Shown piece after piece: positions 16,804-27,243 of a DNA stretch of 64,000 nt. The notes under the pieces are model-generated. The model had not been told where the DNA came from and did not search any database. It saw only the letters and a list, made by a program, of their open reading frames with translations. This stretch comes from Gammaproteobacteria bacterium. GTDB lineage: Bacteria; Pseudomonadota; Gammaproteobacteria; Pseudomonadales; Pseudohongiellaceae. Both the position numbers and the translations under genes were made by a program. The stretch lies in assembly GCA_028818225.1 (NCBI GenBank), contig JAPPOG010000061.1, positions 31,163 through 95,162 on the forward strand, in the 5' to 3' direction. The stretch's first letter is position 1; each line of letters starts with the position of its first letter.

Positions 16804-18224
16804 GACTTTTCTATACGTCCATATTTGTCTTCGAAGCGTTCAATATCATCTTCGCCCAGATAGTCGCCTACCTGTACTTCGATAATTTCTACGGTTTCAG
16901 CAAAAGGATTGGCGAGCCTGTGTTTACTTCCTAATGGAATGAATGTGCTTTCGTTCAACCCCAGGGTAATTTCGCTGCCATCGCAAGTCACCACTCCTTT
17001 TCCTTTAATCACGGTCCAGTGTTCAGCTCGATGATGATGTAGTTGTAACGAAAGCGCCTCTCCAGGATTTACAATAATATGTTTGACCTGATATCCCTCT
17101 CGATTTACTACCGATTCGTAAGACCCCCAGGGTCGATAAACTTTCGTATGACTAATATTTTCTTCCCGTTTGCTAGCTGCGAGCTGATCCACAATTTGCT
17201 TTACTGCCTGGGACTCTCGTTTATCTGCTACTAACACCGCATCAGGAGTTTCAATAATGACAGCATCATCCACACCCACTGCCGCCACCAGCCTTGAATT
17301 TGCCTGTATATAACTATTGGTGACCTGCTCAGCCAGCACATCTCCGCTTACAACATTGCCATCGGCATCTTTCTTTTCGATATCCCACAACGCGTCCCAG
17401 GCGCCGAGATCGTTCCAGCCAGCATCCATGGATACCATTACCGATTTAGTGGTTTTCTCCATAACTGCATAGTCGATGGAGTCACTTCTGATTGCCGCAA
17501 ATTCAGCTTCAGGGATTTTGTAGAAATCTTCGCCCTTTTTTGTTGCCAGATAGGCTTTTTCACAGGCCTCATGAATATCTTCTGCGTGCGTCTTCAGTTC
17601 TTCCAGATAGCTTTTTGCCGAGAACACAAACATGCCACTGTTCCAGAAATAGTCACCGGATTCTAAATAAGATTCTGCCGTAGCCTTATCTGGTTTCTCG
17701 ACAAATTGACTTACAGAATATCCTTGTCCATTATTAATCGGCTCCCCTTGTTTAATATATCCGTAACCTGTTTCTGGGGCACCTGGCACTATTCCGAATG
17801 CAATCAGATTTCCATCCAATGCCAATGCGTAAGCATTGCTTATTGCCGCCTTAAAGTTGTTTTCATCCTGAATTACATGATCGGCTGGTAGCACCAGTAA
17901 TATTGCATCTGGACTATTTTCCAGCGCACAGTGGGCAGCCATAGCCACTGCAGGGGCAGTATTCCTTCCCATTGGCTCCAGCAGGATTGCGTTTTTGGTT
18001 TTCCCTATAGCCCGAAGCTGTTCTGCCACTAGAAATCGGTGTTCCGCATTGCAGACGACAATAGGATCAGTTATTGCCTCAATACCTTTGACCCGGCGCA
18101 ATGTATTCTGAAATAAGGAGCCATCATGTTGTGGGAAGTGAATAAATTGCTTGGGCAAAAGCGCTCTGGATAAAGGCCATAGCCGCGATCCGATGCCCCC
18201 TGCAATCACCACGGGAAGTAACAT
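16800..18224 (-). CDS. manC: Mannose-1-phosphate guanylyltransferase / mannose-6-phosphate isomerase
   Basis: A 474-residue bifunctional type II enzyme (AlgA/ManC/CpsB type). The N-terminal nucleotidyltransferase domain has VVIAGGIGSRLWPLSR and LLPKQF near residues 5-26, LVLPADHVI and FVEKPDKATAESYL. The C-terminal cupin-type isomerase domain has VYRPWGSYE, NPGEALSLQLHHHRAEHW with metal-binding His residues, and the terminal EVQVGDYLGEDDI. It converts fructose-6-P to mannose-6-P and mannose-1-P to GDP-mannose. I place the start at ATG 18224, behind AGGTG, although the frame is open for 24 more codons. Confidence 0.93.
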   Translation of the reverse strand: MLLPVVIAGGIGSRLWPLSRALLPKQFIHFPQHDGSLFQNTLRRVKGIEAITDPIVVCNAEHRFLVAEQLRAIGKTKNAILLEPMGRNTAPAVAMAAHCALENSPDAILLVLPADHVIQDENNFKAAISNAYALALDGNLIAFGIVPGAPETGYGYIKQGEPINNGQGYSVSQFVEKPDKATAESYLESGDYFWNSGMFVFSAKSYLEELKTHAEDIHEACEKAYLATKKGEDFYKIPEAEFAAIRSDSIDYAVMEKTTKSVMVSMDAGWNDLGAWDALWDIEKKDADGNVVSGDVLAEQVTNSYIQANSRLVAAVGVDDAVIIETPDAVLVADKRESQAVKQIVDQLAASKREENISHTKVYRPWGSYESVVNREGYQVKHIIVNPGEALSLQLHHHRAEHWTVIKGKGVVTCDGSEITLGLNESTFIPLGSKHRLANPFAETVEIIEVQVGDYLGEDDIERFEDKYGRIEKS

Positions 18225-18398
18225 AGTATTCACCTGCAAAATCAGGCGGCAATAGTAGCAAATAATCGCTGTATTTAATAAAGGCCGCGAATTCACTTAT
18301 TAGTTACTGGGTTCTGATCGAATTTAGTATCGATTATTTAGGCCCAAAACGATAATATCCCAAGCCTTGTGAATTCGGCCCGGGAGGGGCTTAGCTTA

Positions 18399-18935
18399 AT
18401 GAAAGAAAGGAATGAAAATTTCATTCCCCAAAGCTCTTATGAACTGCCTGAATTGGTGGACTGTGGATACGGGAAATTATTTGGACCAGGTAACGCAAAG
18501 CTGCCTGTGAACAATATGTTAATGCTCGATCGCATCACTGAAATCAATGCTGAAGGTGGCGAGTACGGACGTGGGCAAATTATCGCCGAACTCGACATTA
18601 AACCAGACCTGTGGTTTTTCGAATGTCATTTTCCCGGTGATCCGGTCATGCCTGGCTGTCTCGGACTAGATGCCCTTTGGCAGTTGGTGGGTTTTTTCCT
18701 TGGGTGGAGCGGTTTCCCAGGAAAAGGCAGAGCGTTGGGCGCAGGCGAAGTTAAATTTACAGGTGAAATATTGCCGGATGCCAAAAAAGTTGTTTATGAG
18801 CTATACATGAGCAGAGTCATTGACCGTAAACTTGTAGTAGGTATCGCTGATGGCACAGTGGCGGTAGACGGCAAAGTTATCTATACAACTAAAGCACTCA
18901 AAGTCGGGCTGTTTACTCCTGACCAATCGTTTTAG
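18399..18935 (+). CDS. fabA: 3-hydroxydecanoyl-ACP dehydratase/isomerase
   Basis: A 178-residue hot-dog-fold enzyme that dehydrates 3-hydroxydecanoyl-ACP and isomerises the trans-2 to the cis-3 enoyl form, the branch point for unsaturated fatty acids. The signature [20 protein letters not shown] carries the catalytic His (H77) and Asp (D91). An upstream in-frame GTG at 18369 exists, but ATG 18399 has GGAGGGG about 10 bases before it and matches the family length better. fabB follows after 15 bases, the usual fabA-fabB pair. The divergent neighbour is manC. Confidence 0.95.
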   Translation: MKERNENFIPQSSYELPELVDCGYGKLFGPGNAKLPVNNMLMLDRITEINAEGGEYGRGQIIAELDIKPDLWFFECHFPGDPVMPGCLGLDALWQLVGFFLGWSGFPGKGRALGAGEVKFTGEILPDAKKVVYELYMSRVIDRKLVVGIADGTVAVDGKVIYTTKALKVGLFTPDQSF

Positions 18936-18950
18936 CTATTTGAGGATCTT

Positions 18951-20168
18951 ATGCGACGAGTTGTCATTACCGGTTTCGGTATCGTGTCTTGTCTGGGTAA
19001 CAACAAGGCCGAAGTTCTAGACTCATTAAAGAATGGCCGCAGTGGAATTCGCCATAATGAATCCTATGTGGAAATCGGTATGCGCAGCCATGTCAGTGGC
19101 TCGGTACAACTTGATACAGCGGATTTTATTGATCGCAAAGTATTGCGGTTTATGGGTGATACTTCTGCCTATAGCTATATTGCCATGCAGGAAGCGATTG
19201 AGGATGCGGGCCTGAGTGCAGAACACATTTCCAATGTACGCACTGGAATCGTTGCCGGTTCCGGTGGCGAGTCTCCAAAAGATCAATTGGAATCTACAGA
19301 CATTGCACGGGATAAAGGTGTTAAGCGAGTTGGGCCCTACCGTGTAACCCGAACTATGAGCAGTTCGGTATCAGCGTGTTTGGCAACGCCTTTTAAAATC
19401 AAGGGAGTTAACTACTCCATATCCTCAGCCTGCGCTACCAGCGCCCATTGTATAGGCCATGCTGCCGAACTTATTCAATTAGACAAGCAAGATATGGTCT
19501 TTGCAGGCGGTGGCGAGTCAGAGCACTGGACACTCTCCCATATGTTCGATGCTATGGGGGCATTATCTACCAGTTATAACGATACTCCGGAAAAAGCATC
19601 CCGCGCCTACGATGCCAACCGCGATGGATTTGTTGCGGCCGGTGGTGGCGGCATGATGGTAGTTGAAGCGCTTGATCATGCCTTGGCAAGAGGCGCGAAA
19701 ATTTACGCTGAAATTACCGGTTACGGAGCTACATCCGATGGCTTTGACATGGTGGCACCGTCAGGTGAAGGTGGTCAGCGGGCAATGCAGCTGGCACTGG
19801 GAAAATTACAAGGCCCGGTGGATTACCTCAATGCCCATGGCACCAGTACCCCGGCCGGTGACATTACAGAGCTCAATGCCATCCGTGGCGTTTTTGGCGA
19901 CAACGTGCCAACAATCAATTCCACTAAATCCTTGAGTGGACACTCACTCGGCGCAGCAGGAGTGCATGAGGCTATCTATAGTATATTAATGATGGAAAAC
20001 AATTTTATTGCTGCTTCAGCGAACATCGAAAACCTGGATCAAGGTGCCGAAGGATTTCCAATCGCCCGCGAGCGTCAGGACGACGTAACCCTGAATCGAA
20101 TCATGTCCAACAGCTTTGGATTTGGTGGTACAAACGCTTGCTTAGTGTTCGATCGATACCAGTCTTAG
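18951..20168 (+). CDS. fabB: 3-oxoacyl-ACP synthase I
   Basis: A 405-residue thiolase-fold condensing enzyme that elongates acyl-ACP with malonyl-ACP and is needed for cis-unsaturated fatty acids. The active-site Cys is C161 in [12 protein letters not shown]. The two His residues sit in [11 protein letters not shown] (about 298) and [11 protein letters not shown] (about 333), and the terminal glycine loop [14 protein letters not shown] is intact. It is directly downstream of fabA. Confidence 0.96.
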   Translation: MRRVVITGFGIVSCLGNNKAEVLDSLKNGRSGIRHNESYVEIGMRSHVSGSVQLDTADFIDRKVLRFMGDTSAYSYIAMQEAIEDAGLSAEHISNVRTGIVAGSGGESPKDQLESTDIARDKGVKRVGPYRVTRTMSSSVSACLATPFKIKGVNYSISSACATSAHCIGHAAELIQLDKQDMVFAGGGESEHWTLSHMFDAMGALSTSYNDTPEKASRAYDANRDGFVAAGGGGMMVVEALDHALARGAKIYAEITGYGATSDGFDMVAPSGEGGQRAMQLALGKLQGPVDYLNAHGTSTPAGDITELNAIRGVFGDNVPTINSTKSLSGHSLGAAGVHEAIYSILMMENNFIAASANIENLDQGAEGFPIARERQDDVTLNRIMSNSFGFGGTNACLVFDRYQS

Positions 20169-20225
20169 AGCGCTATTTCACGGTAACAAAGGGAACAAAA
20201 GCAGATATACAGGGGTCGAATAGCC

Positions 20226-20705
20226 ATGAGAACAACTCTCACTATAGCCTGCAGTATTTTATTGCTAGCCTGTCCCCCAGCCGGCTACACTCAGCTGGAG
20301 CGACAAAGTATTTCCAGCTTTACTCAGCAAACCCAGACGCAGCCGGAACCTCTGCCCCTGGCACAAGCGTTTCCCTTTTTCGTCAGTGAACTAAGTCCCG
20401 GAAAATACCGAGTTACCTGGGACCTCGCCCAGGGTCACTATCTCTATCGTCACGCCTTTCAATTCATGCTGCGACAAACCTCTGAAAGTGACAGTCTTGA
20501 AGTCAATTACACTCTTCCCGATGGTATCCAGAAGACTGATCAGTTCTTTGGGCAGATAGAAGCTTATTACAATCAGATTGCAGTCGATCTTGAACTCCCT
20601 ACCGTGCCAGGGCCAAATGCGGAACTGCTCATTGAATACCAGGGATGTGCGGAATGGGGTTTCTGCTATCCACCCCAACGCTTTCCCTTCAAGCTTCTCC
20701 CTTAG
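20226..20705 (+). CDS. Stand-alone DsbD N-terminal (alpha) domain protein, exported
   Basis: A 159-residue exported protein equal to only the first domain of thiol:disulfide interchange protein DsbD. After a signal peptide (about 1-19, with a possible lipobox LLAC ending at C16) comes the immunoglobulin-like DsbD-alpha domain. Its active pair C141 and C147 (CAEWGFCYPP) has the same C-X5-C spacing as DsbD (CADAGFCYPP). In full DsbD this domain takes electrons from the membrane domain and passes them to periplasmic DsbC/DsbG. The membrane and thioredoxin domains are not in the 178 bases before aroQ, although dsbD normally precedes aroQ in related genomes. It must get electrons from another membrane protein, or is a relic. 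Confidence 0.82.
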   Translation: MRTTLTIACSILLLACPPAGYTQLERQSISSFTQQTQTQPEPLPLAQAFPFFVSELSPGKYRVTWDLAQGHYLYRHAFQFMLRQTSESDSLEVNYTLPDGIQKTDQFFGQIEAYYNQIAVDLELPTVPGPNAELLIEYQGCAEWGFCYPPQRFPFKLLP

Positions 20706-20883
20706 GAGTCGTTCCCAGCAACAAATGACTCCGTTCCCTGCGTTTAAATTCTGTTATCTGTCGCTTATCTGCACATAAAATGGGTGAATTACCCGCTAAA
20801 TTCTGAGAAAATGCGCCGCTGCTGTAAGCAGGATGAACTCGGATTTAATCTGAATCCACCAAACCCACCCAGGATTTAAAGCG

Positions 20884-21324
20884 ATGGCAAAAATTTTGGC
20901 CCTGCATGGGCCGAACCTCAATTTATTAGGTCACCGTGAACCGCACATCTATGGCTCTGATACGCTGGATGACATAAACCAGCGCTGCAGTGCTATGTGT
21001 GATGAAGCAGGACATGAATTCAATTCATTGCAAAGCAACGCAGAAGAAGAATTTATTAATCGACTGCATGCCGCAAGAACCGATGGAACAGACTTCATGA
21101 TTGTAAATTTTGGTGGATTCACCCATACCAGCATTGCTATACGCGACGCAATATTGGCTGCGGAAATTCCTTTCATCGAAGTTCACCTGTCCAACTTGCA
21201 TTCTCGGGAGGAGTATCGCCAGCACTCCTATTTTTCCGATATTGCTATCGGCAGCATAGTTGGACTTGGTGCACAGGGTTATGAATTGGCATTACAAGCT
21301 GCGTTTAAACGCCTGGCAGCTTGA
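20884..21324 (+). CDS. aroQ: 3-dehydroquinate dehydratase, type II
   Basis: A 146-residue dodecameric shikimate-pathway enzyme converting 3-dehydroquinate to 3-dehydroshikimate. Seen: [18 protein letters not shown] with the catalytic Tyr (Y23), [15 protein letters not shown], and [20 protein letters not shown] with the catalytic His and anion-binding residues. It begins ATG after AGGATTTAAAGCG. accB follows 64 bases later, the common aroQ-accB-accC order. Confidence 0.95.
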   Translation: MAKILALHGPNLNLLGHREPHIYGSDTLDDINQRCSAMCDEAGHEFNSLQSNAEEEFINRLHAARTDGTDFMIVNFGGFTHTSIAIRDAILAAEIPFIEVHLSNLHSREEYRQHSYFSDIAIGSIVGLGAQGYELALQAAFKRLAA

Positions 21325-21388
21325 GTCAGGTTGTAAAGAACAAAATAACAGAAGAACACTTAGCGGTTTTTCTTGAGTGGAAGAAATC

Positions 21389-21856
21389 ATGGATATTCGG
21401 AAAGTAAAGAAGCTGATCGAATTATTAGAAGCTTCAGATGTAGCAGAAATAGAAATCAAAGAAGGGGAAGAAGCCGTGCGTATCAGTCGCACGTCGACGA
21501 TTGCACCAGCTGCAATTCAATATCAGGCAGCTCCGCCTGTTGTCGCCGCCCCCGCACCAGTGTCAAACCCAGCACCTGTTGCCAAAGAGGCAGAAGCACC
21601 TGCAGCATCCGGTGCTAACAAAGGCAATGCTATTCAATCTCCAATGGTTGGAACGTTTTACCGCTCGCCGTCACCTTCTTCACCGCCATTCGTTGAAGTT
21701 GGTACTCATGTAAAAGTAGGTGACGTGGTTTGTATTGTTGAAGCAATGAAGATGATGAACCAGATCGAGGCAGATCATGCCGGAATTGTTGAAGCCATTT
21801 TGGTTGAAGACGGCGAACCTGTCGAATTTGATCAACCTCTTATAACCATCGTTTAA
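21389..21856 (+). CDS. accB: Biotin carboxyl carrier protein of acetyl-CoA carboxylase
   Basis: A 155-residue BCCP subunit. Domains: an N-terminal segment [20 protein letters not shown], an Ala/Pro-rich flexible linker (about 38-78), and the C-terminal biotinyl domain with EAMKMM, where K121 is the lysine biotinylated by BirA. The frame also opens at GTG 21377, but ATG 21389 gives the standard family N-terminus. It carries carboxybiotin between AccC and AccAD. accC follows after 31 bases, as in the conserved accBC operon. Confidence 0.96.
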   Translation: MDIRKVKKLIELLEASDVAEIEIKEGEEAVRISRTSTIAPAAIQYQAAPPVVAAPAPVSNPAPVAKEAEAPAASGANKGNAIQSPMVGTFYRSPSPSSPPFVEVGTHVKVGDVVCIVEAMKMMNQIEADHAGIVEAILVEDGEPVEFDQPLITIV

Positions 21857-21887
21857 CTATTGTCTACCCTGATAGGGGCCAGCGTGC

Positions 21888-23228
21888 ATGCTTGAAAAAG
21901 TTCTCATAGCAAATCGTGGTGAAATAGCTCTACGCGTACTTCGTGCCTGCAAAGAGCTTGGTATTAAAACTGTGGCTGTGCATTCTGTAGCGGACAAGGA
22001 TTTAATGCATGTTCGACTGTCTGATGAGTCTGTTTGTATTGGCCCTCCTGCACCTACAGAGAGTTACCTGAATATTCCTGCCATTATCAGCGCGATGGAG
22101 GTCACCGATTCCGACGCAGTCCATCCTGGTTATGGGTTTTTGTCTGAGAATGCTGACTTCGCCGAACAGGTAGAGAACAGTGGTTTCAGTTTTATCGGTC
22201 CCACAGCCGAAACAATTCGACTAATGGGAGACAAAGTCTCTGCCATCGAAGTGATGCGGGAAGCAGGCGTTCCAACTGTACCAGGATCAAACGGGCCCCT
22301 TGATGACAACGATGCCCGTACTCTTGAGCTGGCAAAAGAAATCGGTTATCCGGTCATTATAAAAGCCGCTGCTGGCGGTGGTGGCAGAGGCATGCGTGTT
22401 GTTAATAATGAAGCTGACCTCCTCAAGACTATTCAGGTTACCTCCACCGAAGCGCAGTCGTTCTTTGGCAGCGGCGTCGTCTACCTGGAAAAATTTCTCG
22501 AGAATCCCAGGCATGTAGAAATCCAGGTTGTAGGAGATGGTGAAGGCAATGCAATCCATTTAGGGGACAGAGACTGTTCCCTGCAACGACGTCATCAAAA
22601 AGTACTCGAGGAAGCGCCAGCCCCAGGCATTCCGGACCATGTTCGAGCCGAAGTGGCAGCGACTTGTATTCAAGCCTGCAAAAACATGAAGTATCGCGGA
22701 GCGGGAACGCTGGAATTTCTCTATCAGGATGAGCGCTTCTATTTCATTGAAATGAATACCCGGGTTCAGGTTGAGCACCCCGTAACTGAAATGGTCACTG
22801 GCTTCGATATCGTAAAAGAACAATTACGCATCGCAGCGGGAGAACCTCTTTCAATCAAGCAAGAAGACATAACAATTCAGGGGCACGCCTTCGAATGTCG
22901 AATCAATGCTGAAGATCCAGAGAAATTTATTCCTAGCCCGGGCAAGGTAAAACTCTTCCATGCACCAGGTGGGCCGGGCGTAAGAGTAGATTCTCATCTC
23001 TATAGCGGTTATAGCGTGCCACCTTATTATGATTCCCTGGTGGCGAAGCTAATCAGCTATGGGGAAAGTCGGGATCAAGCGCTTACGCGAATGCAGATCG
23101 CACTTGATGAACTGTTAATCGATGGCATAAAAAGCAATATCCCACTGCAGCGGGATCTGGTGCGGGATACTGAATTTCAAAAAGGTGGCATCAATATCCA
23201 CTATCTTGAAGAAAAGTTGAAAGCTTAA
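21888..23228 (+). CDS. accC: Biotin carboxylase subunit of acetyl-CoA carboxylase
   Basis: A 446-residue ATP-grasp enzyme that carboxylates the biotin on AccB with bicarbonate and ATP. It shows the N-terminal [26 protein letters not shown], the glycine-rich ATP loop [12 protein letters not shown], the catalytic [14 protein letters not shown] and the biotin-carboxylase C-terminal domain. Length agrees with E. coli (449). It is 31 bases after accB and 14 before prmA. Confidence 0.97.
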   Translation: MLEKVLIANRGEIALRVLRACKELGIKTVAVHSVADKDLMHVRLSDESVCIGPPAPTESYLNIPAIISAMEVTDSDAVHPGYGFLSENADFAEQVENSGFSFIGPTAETIRLMGDKVSAIEVMREAGVPTVPGSNGPLDDNDARTLELAKEIGYPVIIKAAAGGGGRGMRVVNNEADLLKTIQVTSTEAQSFFGSGVVYLEKFLENPRHVEIQVVGDGEGNAIHLGDRDCSLQRRHQKVLEEAPAPGIPDHVRAEVAATCIQACKNMKYRGAGTLEFLYQDERFYFIEMNTRVQVEHPVTEMVTGFDIVKEQLRIAAGEPLSIKQEDITIQGHAFECRINAEDPEKFIPSPGKVKLFHAPGGPGVRVDSHLYSGYSVPPYYDSLVAKLISYGESRDQALTRMQIALDELLIDGIKSNIPLQRDLVRDTEFQKGGINIHYLEEKLKA

Positions 23229-23242
23229 AAATTCCTTTCCCT

Positions 23243-24124
23243 ATGTGGCAACAACTCAAAATTCAGCTTAAGTCTGAACATGCTTCTGCACTGGAACAGA
23301 CATTAATCGAATCTGGCGCCCTGTCCATAAGCTATCTAGACGCTGAAGACCAACCTGTATTTCAGCGGGAACCCGGCAGCACTCCTCTGTGGGATAACAC
23401 TTTTCTATTGTGCCTGTTCGATGAGAACGCAGAGCTAGATTCTTTATTGTCGGACTTAAAACGTAATACCGAGATTCTTAATAATGAAAGTCTTGCCGTC
23501 GAAGTTATCGAAGACCAGGACTGGGAACGCAGTTGGATGGCTGATTTTCAAGCCATGCAGTTTGGCGAAAATCTCTGGATCTATCCAAGTTGGCAATCCC
23601 CTCCAGACCCGAATGCTGCCAACATCAAACTAGATCCGGGGCTGGCATTCGGTTCTGGCACCCATACCACTACCTCGCTGTGTTTAAGATGGCTCGGCAC
23701 CGCAGAGGTAAAAGATAAGGAAGTCATCGACTATGGTTGTGGTTCCGGCGTATTAGCCATTGGCGCGGCTGTGTTAGGGGCGGACAAAGTCCACGCCGTC
23801 GATAACGACCCCCAAGCCATCGCAGCTACCATGGACAATAGTTATCGCAACAACATCCCGGAGGAAGTCATTACGGTTTACCTACCGGAGGCCTTACCTG
23901 AACTGCAGGCCGACATCCTTATCGCTAATATTCTTGCTGAGCCCCTGCTTGATCTTTCCGTTAAGTTTGCCGATCTGGTAAAGAAAAATGGCCACATCGC
24001 CTTATCAGGAATTCTGGAAGAGCAAATCCCCACGCTGCTGGCTTGTTATCAGCGCTGGTTTGAAATGGATGCCCCAGTTATAGAAAAGGACTGGGTATTG
24101 CTCACTGGTATGCGTAAGGCGTGA
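23243..24124 (+). CDS. prmA: Ribosomal protein L11 methyltransferase
   Basis: A 293-residue SAM-dependent methyltransferase trimethylating ribosomal protein L11. The N-terminal substrate-recognition domain ends near residue 95 with EDQDWERSWMADFQ. The catalytic domain has LDPGLAFGSGTHTTTSLCL, the SAM motif DYGCGSGVLAIGAA and NILAEPLLDL. It starts ATG 14 bases after accC. The accC-prmA-(zinc ribbon)-dusB order is typical of Pseudomonas-like gammaproteobacteria. Confidence 0.95.
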   Translation: MWQQLKIQLKSEHASALEQTLIESGALSISYLDAEDQPVFQREPGSTPLWDNTFLLCLFDENAELDSLLSDLKRNTEILNNESLAVEVIEDQDWERSWMADFQAMQFGENLWIYPSWQSPPDPNAANIKLDPGLAFGSGTHTTTSLCLRWLGTAEVKDKEVIDYGCGSGVLAIGAAVLGADKVHAVDNDPQAIAATMDNSYRNNIPEEVITVYLPEALPELQADILIANILAEPLLDLSVKFADLVKKNGHIALSGILEEQIPTLLACYQRWFEMDAPVIEKDWVLLTGMRKA

Positions 24125-24188
24125 TATCCAGCATCTCTTAACCTACAATCGAAGTCTGTAGTAATGGATCTAATTGGATAGGGTGTAA

Positions 24189-26120
24189 ATGGCCCTTCAC
24201 GTAACTCAGTGCCCAGGCTGTGATTCAACTTTTAACACCAGTGCCGCAATGCTCGAATCGGCAGAGGGTAAAGTTCGGTGTGGCTCCTGCCTTACCATTT
24301 TTCAGGCGGTAGACAATTTCGTCCTTACTCAGCCACGGGAAGAACCTCACGAAGAAGACAGTGTTTTTGTTGGCAATAATCCAGAAGACTATTTCGATCC
24401 CACCCGTTTTCTCACCCGCAGCGCCCTACAACAAGCTGATGAGCCTGAAGAAGCATCGATGGAGGCTGAATTAGAAGAGGACGAGGCGCTGACTCCCTAT
24501 CAGGATGAGCCAATTAGAGAAGAATCTATAGAGCTTTCTGAGGAGTACTCGAAAGAATTTTTTGATGCCATTGAGCGGACAATGGAAGCGTCTTTAAAAG
24601 AGGCAGAATCTGAAAACGAAAGTTTACTGCAAGAGCTTCATGGCAGGGCATCCTCATTCTACCAAGACTTCCAAGAGCCGCCGATTTCTGAAGCTGAAAA
24701 ATTTGATCCGGAGTTGATTCCCGATAAAACGGCAGAGCTAAATGACCCTGGTGGAGAAAATACCGAGTCACACCAGCTCGAAAATACCGAATCGGACAAT
24801 GCATCCCATCTGCCTATCGATAGTGGAGAAAACGAAGAGCTTATTGAGGAGGAGGGCTTTGTTGCTCAATCGACCACTGAAATAGCAACCCCTGACACCT
24901 CTTCCAACGCTAGCGCCGCAGAATTAGATTTGGCGGCTAATGATCAGCCGAACGGGTTAGAGGAGAATCCGACTGAAGCCTTACCCGCAACTTCAGCAGA
25001 GGGCGATAACGGTAACAACATAAATCAGGAGAGGGAATCTACGCCAGAAAGCCTCGAACTTGCAGCTTCTTTTACTTTTCAACTGCGCACTGTACCACCA
25101 ACAAAAGATGAACAATCAATGGAGGAAAATGGTGCCGAGGATTTATCGGATGAGCGAGAAGACATTGAATTTGGACAGGATGAGGAAATAAATTTGAAGA
25201 TTACTCCTGCGGTAAAGGACGATACCTACAACCAGGAAATTGTTGAAGAAACCAGTTACGAGCCTGATGGCGAGGAAACGGAATTAAATCAGGAAATTGT
25301 TGAGCATGATTTTAAAGAATCCATTGCAGCAGGATTCGACACCTCCGAGTCTGAATTTGAAAGCGCAATATTTGAGAATACCGAAAAAGAATTCGCGATA
25401 TCTGAAATAGCTGAAATAGAAGACGAAATCGAACGCGGGGAAACGATCGCAAGTGAATTGGACACGCATGCAGAAACTGTCAATGACGAAGGAGATGACG
25501 ATGATACCGATGTCATTCGCTCTCGCGCCCTTAAATCAGAGCTGGAAGGCGATTCCGAATTGGAGTCAATCTCGGATGAAAATATTGCCGCCATGGATGT
25601 CTCATCTACACCGGTGCAATTATTAACCGGCTCTCAATCCAGATGGGGCAGGAGCATAGCGCTTGGATTCGTGATAATTATTTTTAGTGGGGGGCTCGGA
25701 GCCCAATATCTTTGGCTAAATATGCCAGCCTACAGCCAGGATGAAAGGATTCGACCATTCTATGAATTAGCCTGCATTTACGCGGCTTGTGAGTTACCTG
25801 AATACTCGAACATTGCGGCAATTCGCAGCAACGCGCTCGAGGTACGCAGCCATCCTGAACTGGAAAACGGTTTAGTGGTGAACGTTGAATTTCGAAATAC
25901 GGCGCCATTTCCGCAAGCATTCCCCGTTATGATCTTGAGTTTCAATTCGGCAAGCAATGAAATTGTTGCTTTGCGCGAGCTCTCGCCTGAGGATTATCTC
26001 GACCCTGCATTGCGCGAAATAGCAATGATGCCTGTAATGTCTCCCGTTCAGGTTAATTTGGAAATCATTGATCCAGGGCCTGGCGCGGTAAATTACACGC
26101 TCGCTTTTCGCTTGCCTTGA
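24189..26120 (+). CDS. Zinc-ribbon and DUF3426 membrane protein with long acidic region
   Basis: A 643-residue protein. The N-terminus is an MJ0042-type zinc ribbon (C8, C11, C31, C34; CPGC...CGSC). Residues about 55-480 are very rich in Glu and Asp with low complexity, probably disordered. One membrane segment is at about 487-510 (ALGFVIIIFSGGLGAQYLW), followed by a 131-residue DUF3426 domain outside the membrane with a Cys pair (ACIYAAC). Family function is unknown. It occupies the usual place between prmA and dusB, but the acidic middle looks unusually long. It carries no catalytic motif. Starts at ATG 24189. Confidence 0.85.
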   Translation: MALHVTQCPGCDSTFNTSAAMLESAEGKVRCGSCLTIFQAVDNFVLTQPREEPHEEDSVFVGNNPEDYFDPTRFLTRSALQQADEPEEASMEAELEEDEALTPYQDEPIREESIELSEEYSKEFFDAIERTMEASLKEAESENESLLQELHGRASSFYQDFQEPPISEAEKFDPELIPDKTAELNDPGGENTESHQLENTESDNASHLPIDSGENEELIEEEGFVAQSTTEIATPDTSSNASAAELDLAANDQPNGLEENPTEALPATSAEGDNGNNINQERESTPESLELAASFTFQLRTVPPTKDEQSMEENGAEDLSDEREDIEFGQDEEINLKITPAVKDDTYNQEIVEETSYEPDGEETELNQEIVEHDFKESIAAGFDTSESEFESAIFENTEKEFAISEIAEIEDEIERGETIASELDTHAETVNDEGDDDDTDVIRSRALKSELEGDSELESISDENIAAMDVSSTPVQLLTGSQSRWGRSIALGFVIIIFSGGLGAQYLWLNMPAYSQDERIRPFYELACIYAACELPEYSNIAAIRSNALEVRSHPELENGLVVNVEFRNTAPFPQAFPVMILSFNSASNEIVALRELSPEDYLDPALREIAMMPVMSPVQVNLEIIDPGPGAVNYTLAFRLP

Positions 26121-26250
26121 TTGCGGCAGGCGTGATCCCAGCGCATGACAACTGACACGAAAAATTTCCCTTAATATTCCTTGCCATTCTCTTTCGTTGT
26201 TTACCAGTCCCCGTTAATATAGGCGACCTTTGTATCGCTCATTCTCAGTC

Positions 26251-27243
26251 ATGCAATCGATCGGTCCTTACCAGTTAAAGAATTCACTGTTCCTCGCGCC
26301 CATGGTGGGTGTGAGCGACACTCCCTTCCGTGAAATCTGTACTGCTGGTGGCGCGGGACTCACCATCGCGGAGATGCTTACCAGTAATGCCGAGTTGTGG
26401 ACCAATGAGCGCAATCGTTTGAAGCAAGTGAGACCAAGAATTAACGGCCCACATGTAGTACAAATTGCCGGATCCGATCCTGCTATGTTGAGTGATGCCG
26501 CAAAACTAAATGTTCAACTCGGTGCCAATGCCATTGATATCAACATGGGATGCCCCGCTAAGAAAGTTTTAAAGAAGGCAGCGGGTTCGGCCCTGTTAAA
26601 AGACATCAAACTGGTTGAAAGAATACTGAAAGCAGTAGTTAACAGTGTTGATGTGCCTGTTACCCTAAAAATCCGCACGGGATGGAGCCCACAAACACGA
26701 AATGGTGAAGAAATTGCAATGGTCGCTGAAGATTGCGGAGTTCAGTTGCTTACTGTGCATGGGCGAACCCGTGCATGCCGTTTTAAAGGCGAAGCAGAAT
26801 ACGACACCATTGCGAAAATTAAGCAAAAAGTTTCAATTCCCGTCATCGCCAATGGTGACATTGACACAGCCGAGAAGGCAAAGCAGGTTTTAGCACACAC
26901 CGATGCCGACGGAGTAATGATTGGGCGTGCCGCAATGGGTCAACCCTGGATTTTTGATCAGATTGCACACTATCTCGTTACCGGAATACACAAATCTGAA
27001 CCTAATGCCTTTAGAAAACTTCACATTATCGAATCTCACCTAAAAAAATTGTATAGTTTCTATGGAGAAACCAAGGGTGTGTGGTACGCTCGTAAACATG
27101 TTGCTGGATATGTGAAAAATTTGCCTGTTTCAAAGCAATTTTTGTCGCATTTTAATCAATTAGAAGAAGGGCCAGCTCAATTAGACTATCTTCAGTCTTA
27201 TTTTGAGAGCCTGGCTGCAGATGACGGAGCCATCGCTGCATGA
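26251..27243 (+). CDS. dusB: tRNA-dihydrouridine synthase B
   Basis: A 330-residue FMN-dependent TIM-barrel enzyme reducing uridine to dihydrouridine in the tRNA D-loop. Evident: LKNSLFLAPMVGVSDTPFR at the start, DINMGCPAKKV with the catalytic Cys (C101), VTLKIRTGW, LTVHGRTR, and GVMIGRAAMGQPW for FMN phosphate. I prefer ATG 26251, which gives the family N-terminus, though an in-frame TTG at 26230 has a better-placed AGGCGA. It overlaps fis by 4 bases (ATGA), the conserved dusB-fis operon. Confidence 0.95.
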   Translation: MQSIGPYQLKNSLFLAPMVGVSDTPFREICTAGGAGLTIAEMLTSNAELWTNERNRLKQVRPRINGPHVVQIAGSDPAMLSDAAKLNVQLGANAIDINMGCPAKKVLKKAAGSALLKDIKLVERILKAVVNSVDVPVTLKIRTGWSPQTRNGEEIAMVAEDCGVQLLTVHGRTRACRFKGEAEYDTIAKIKQKVSIPVIANGDIDTAEKAKQVLAHTDADGVMIGRAAMGQPWIFDQIAHYLVTGIHKSEPNAFRKLHIIESHLKKLYSFYGETKGVWYARKHVAGYVKNLPVSKQFLSHFNQLEEGPAQLDYLQSYFESLAADDGAIAA

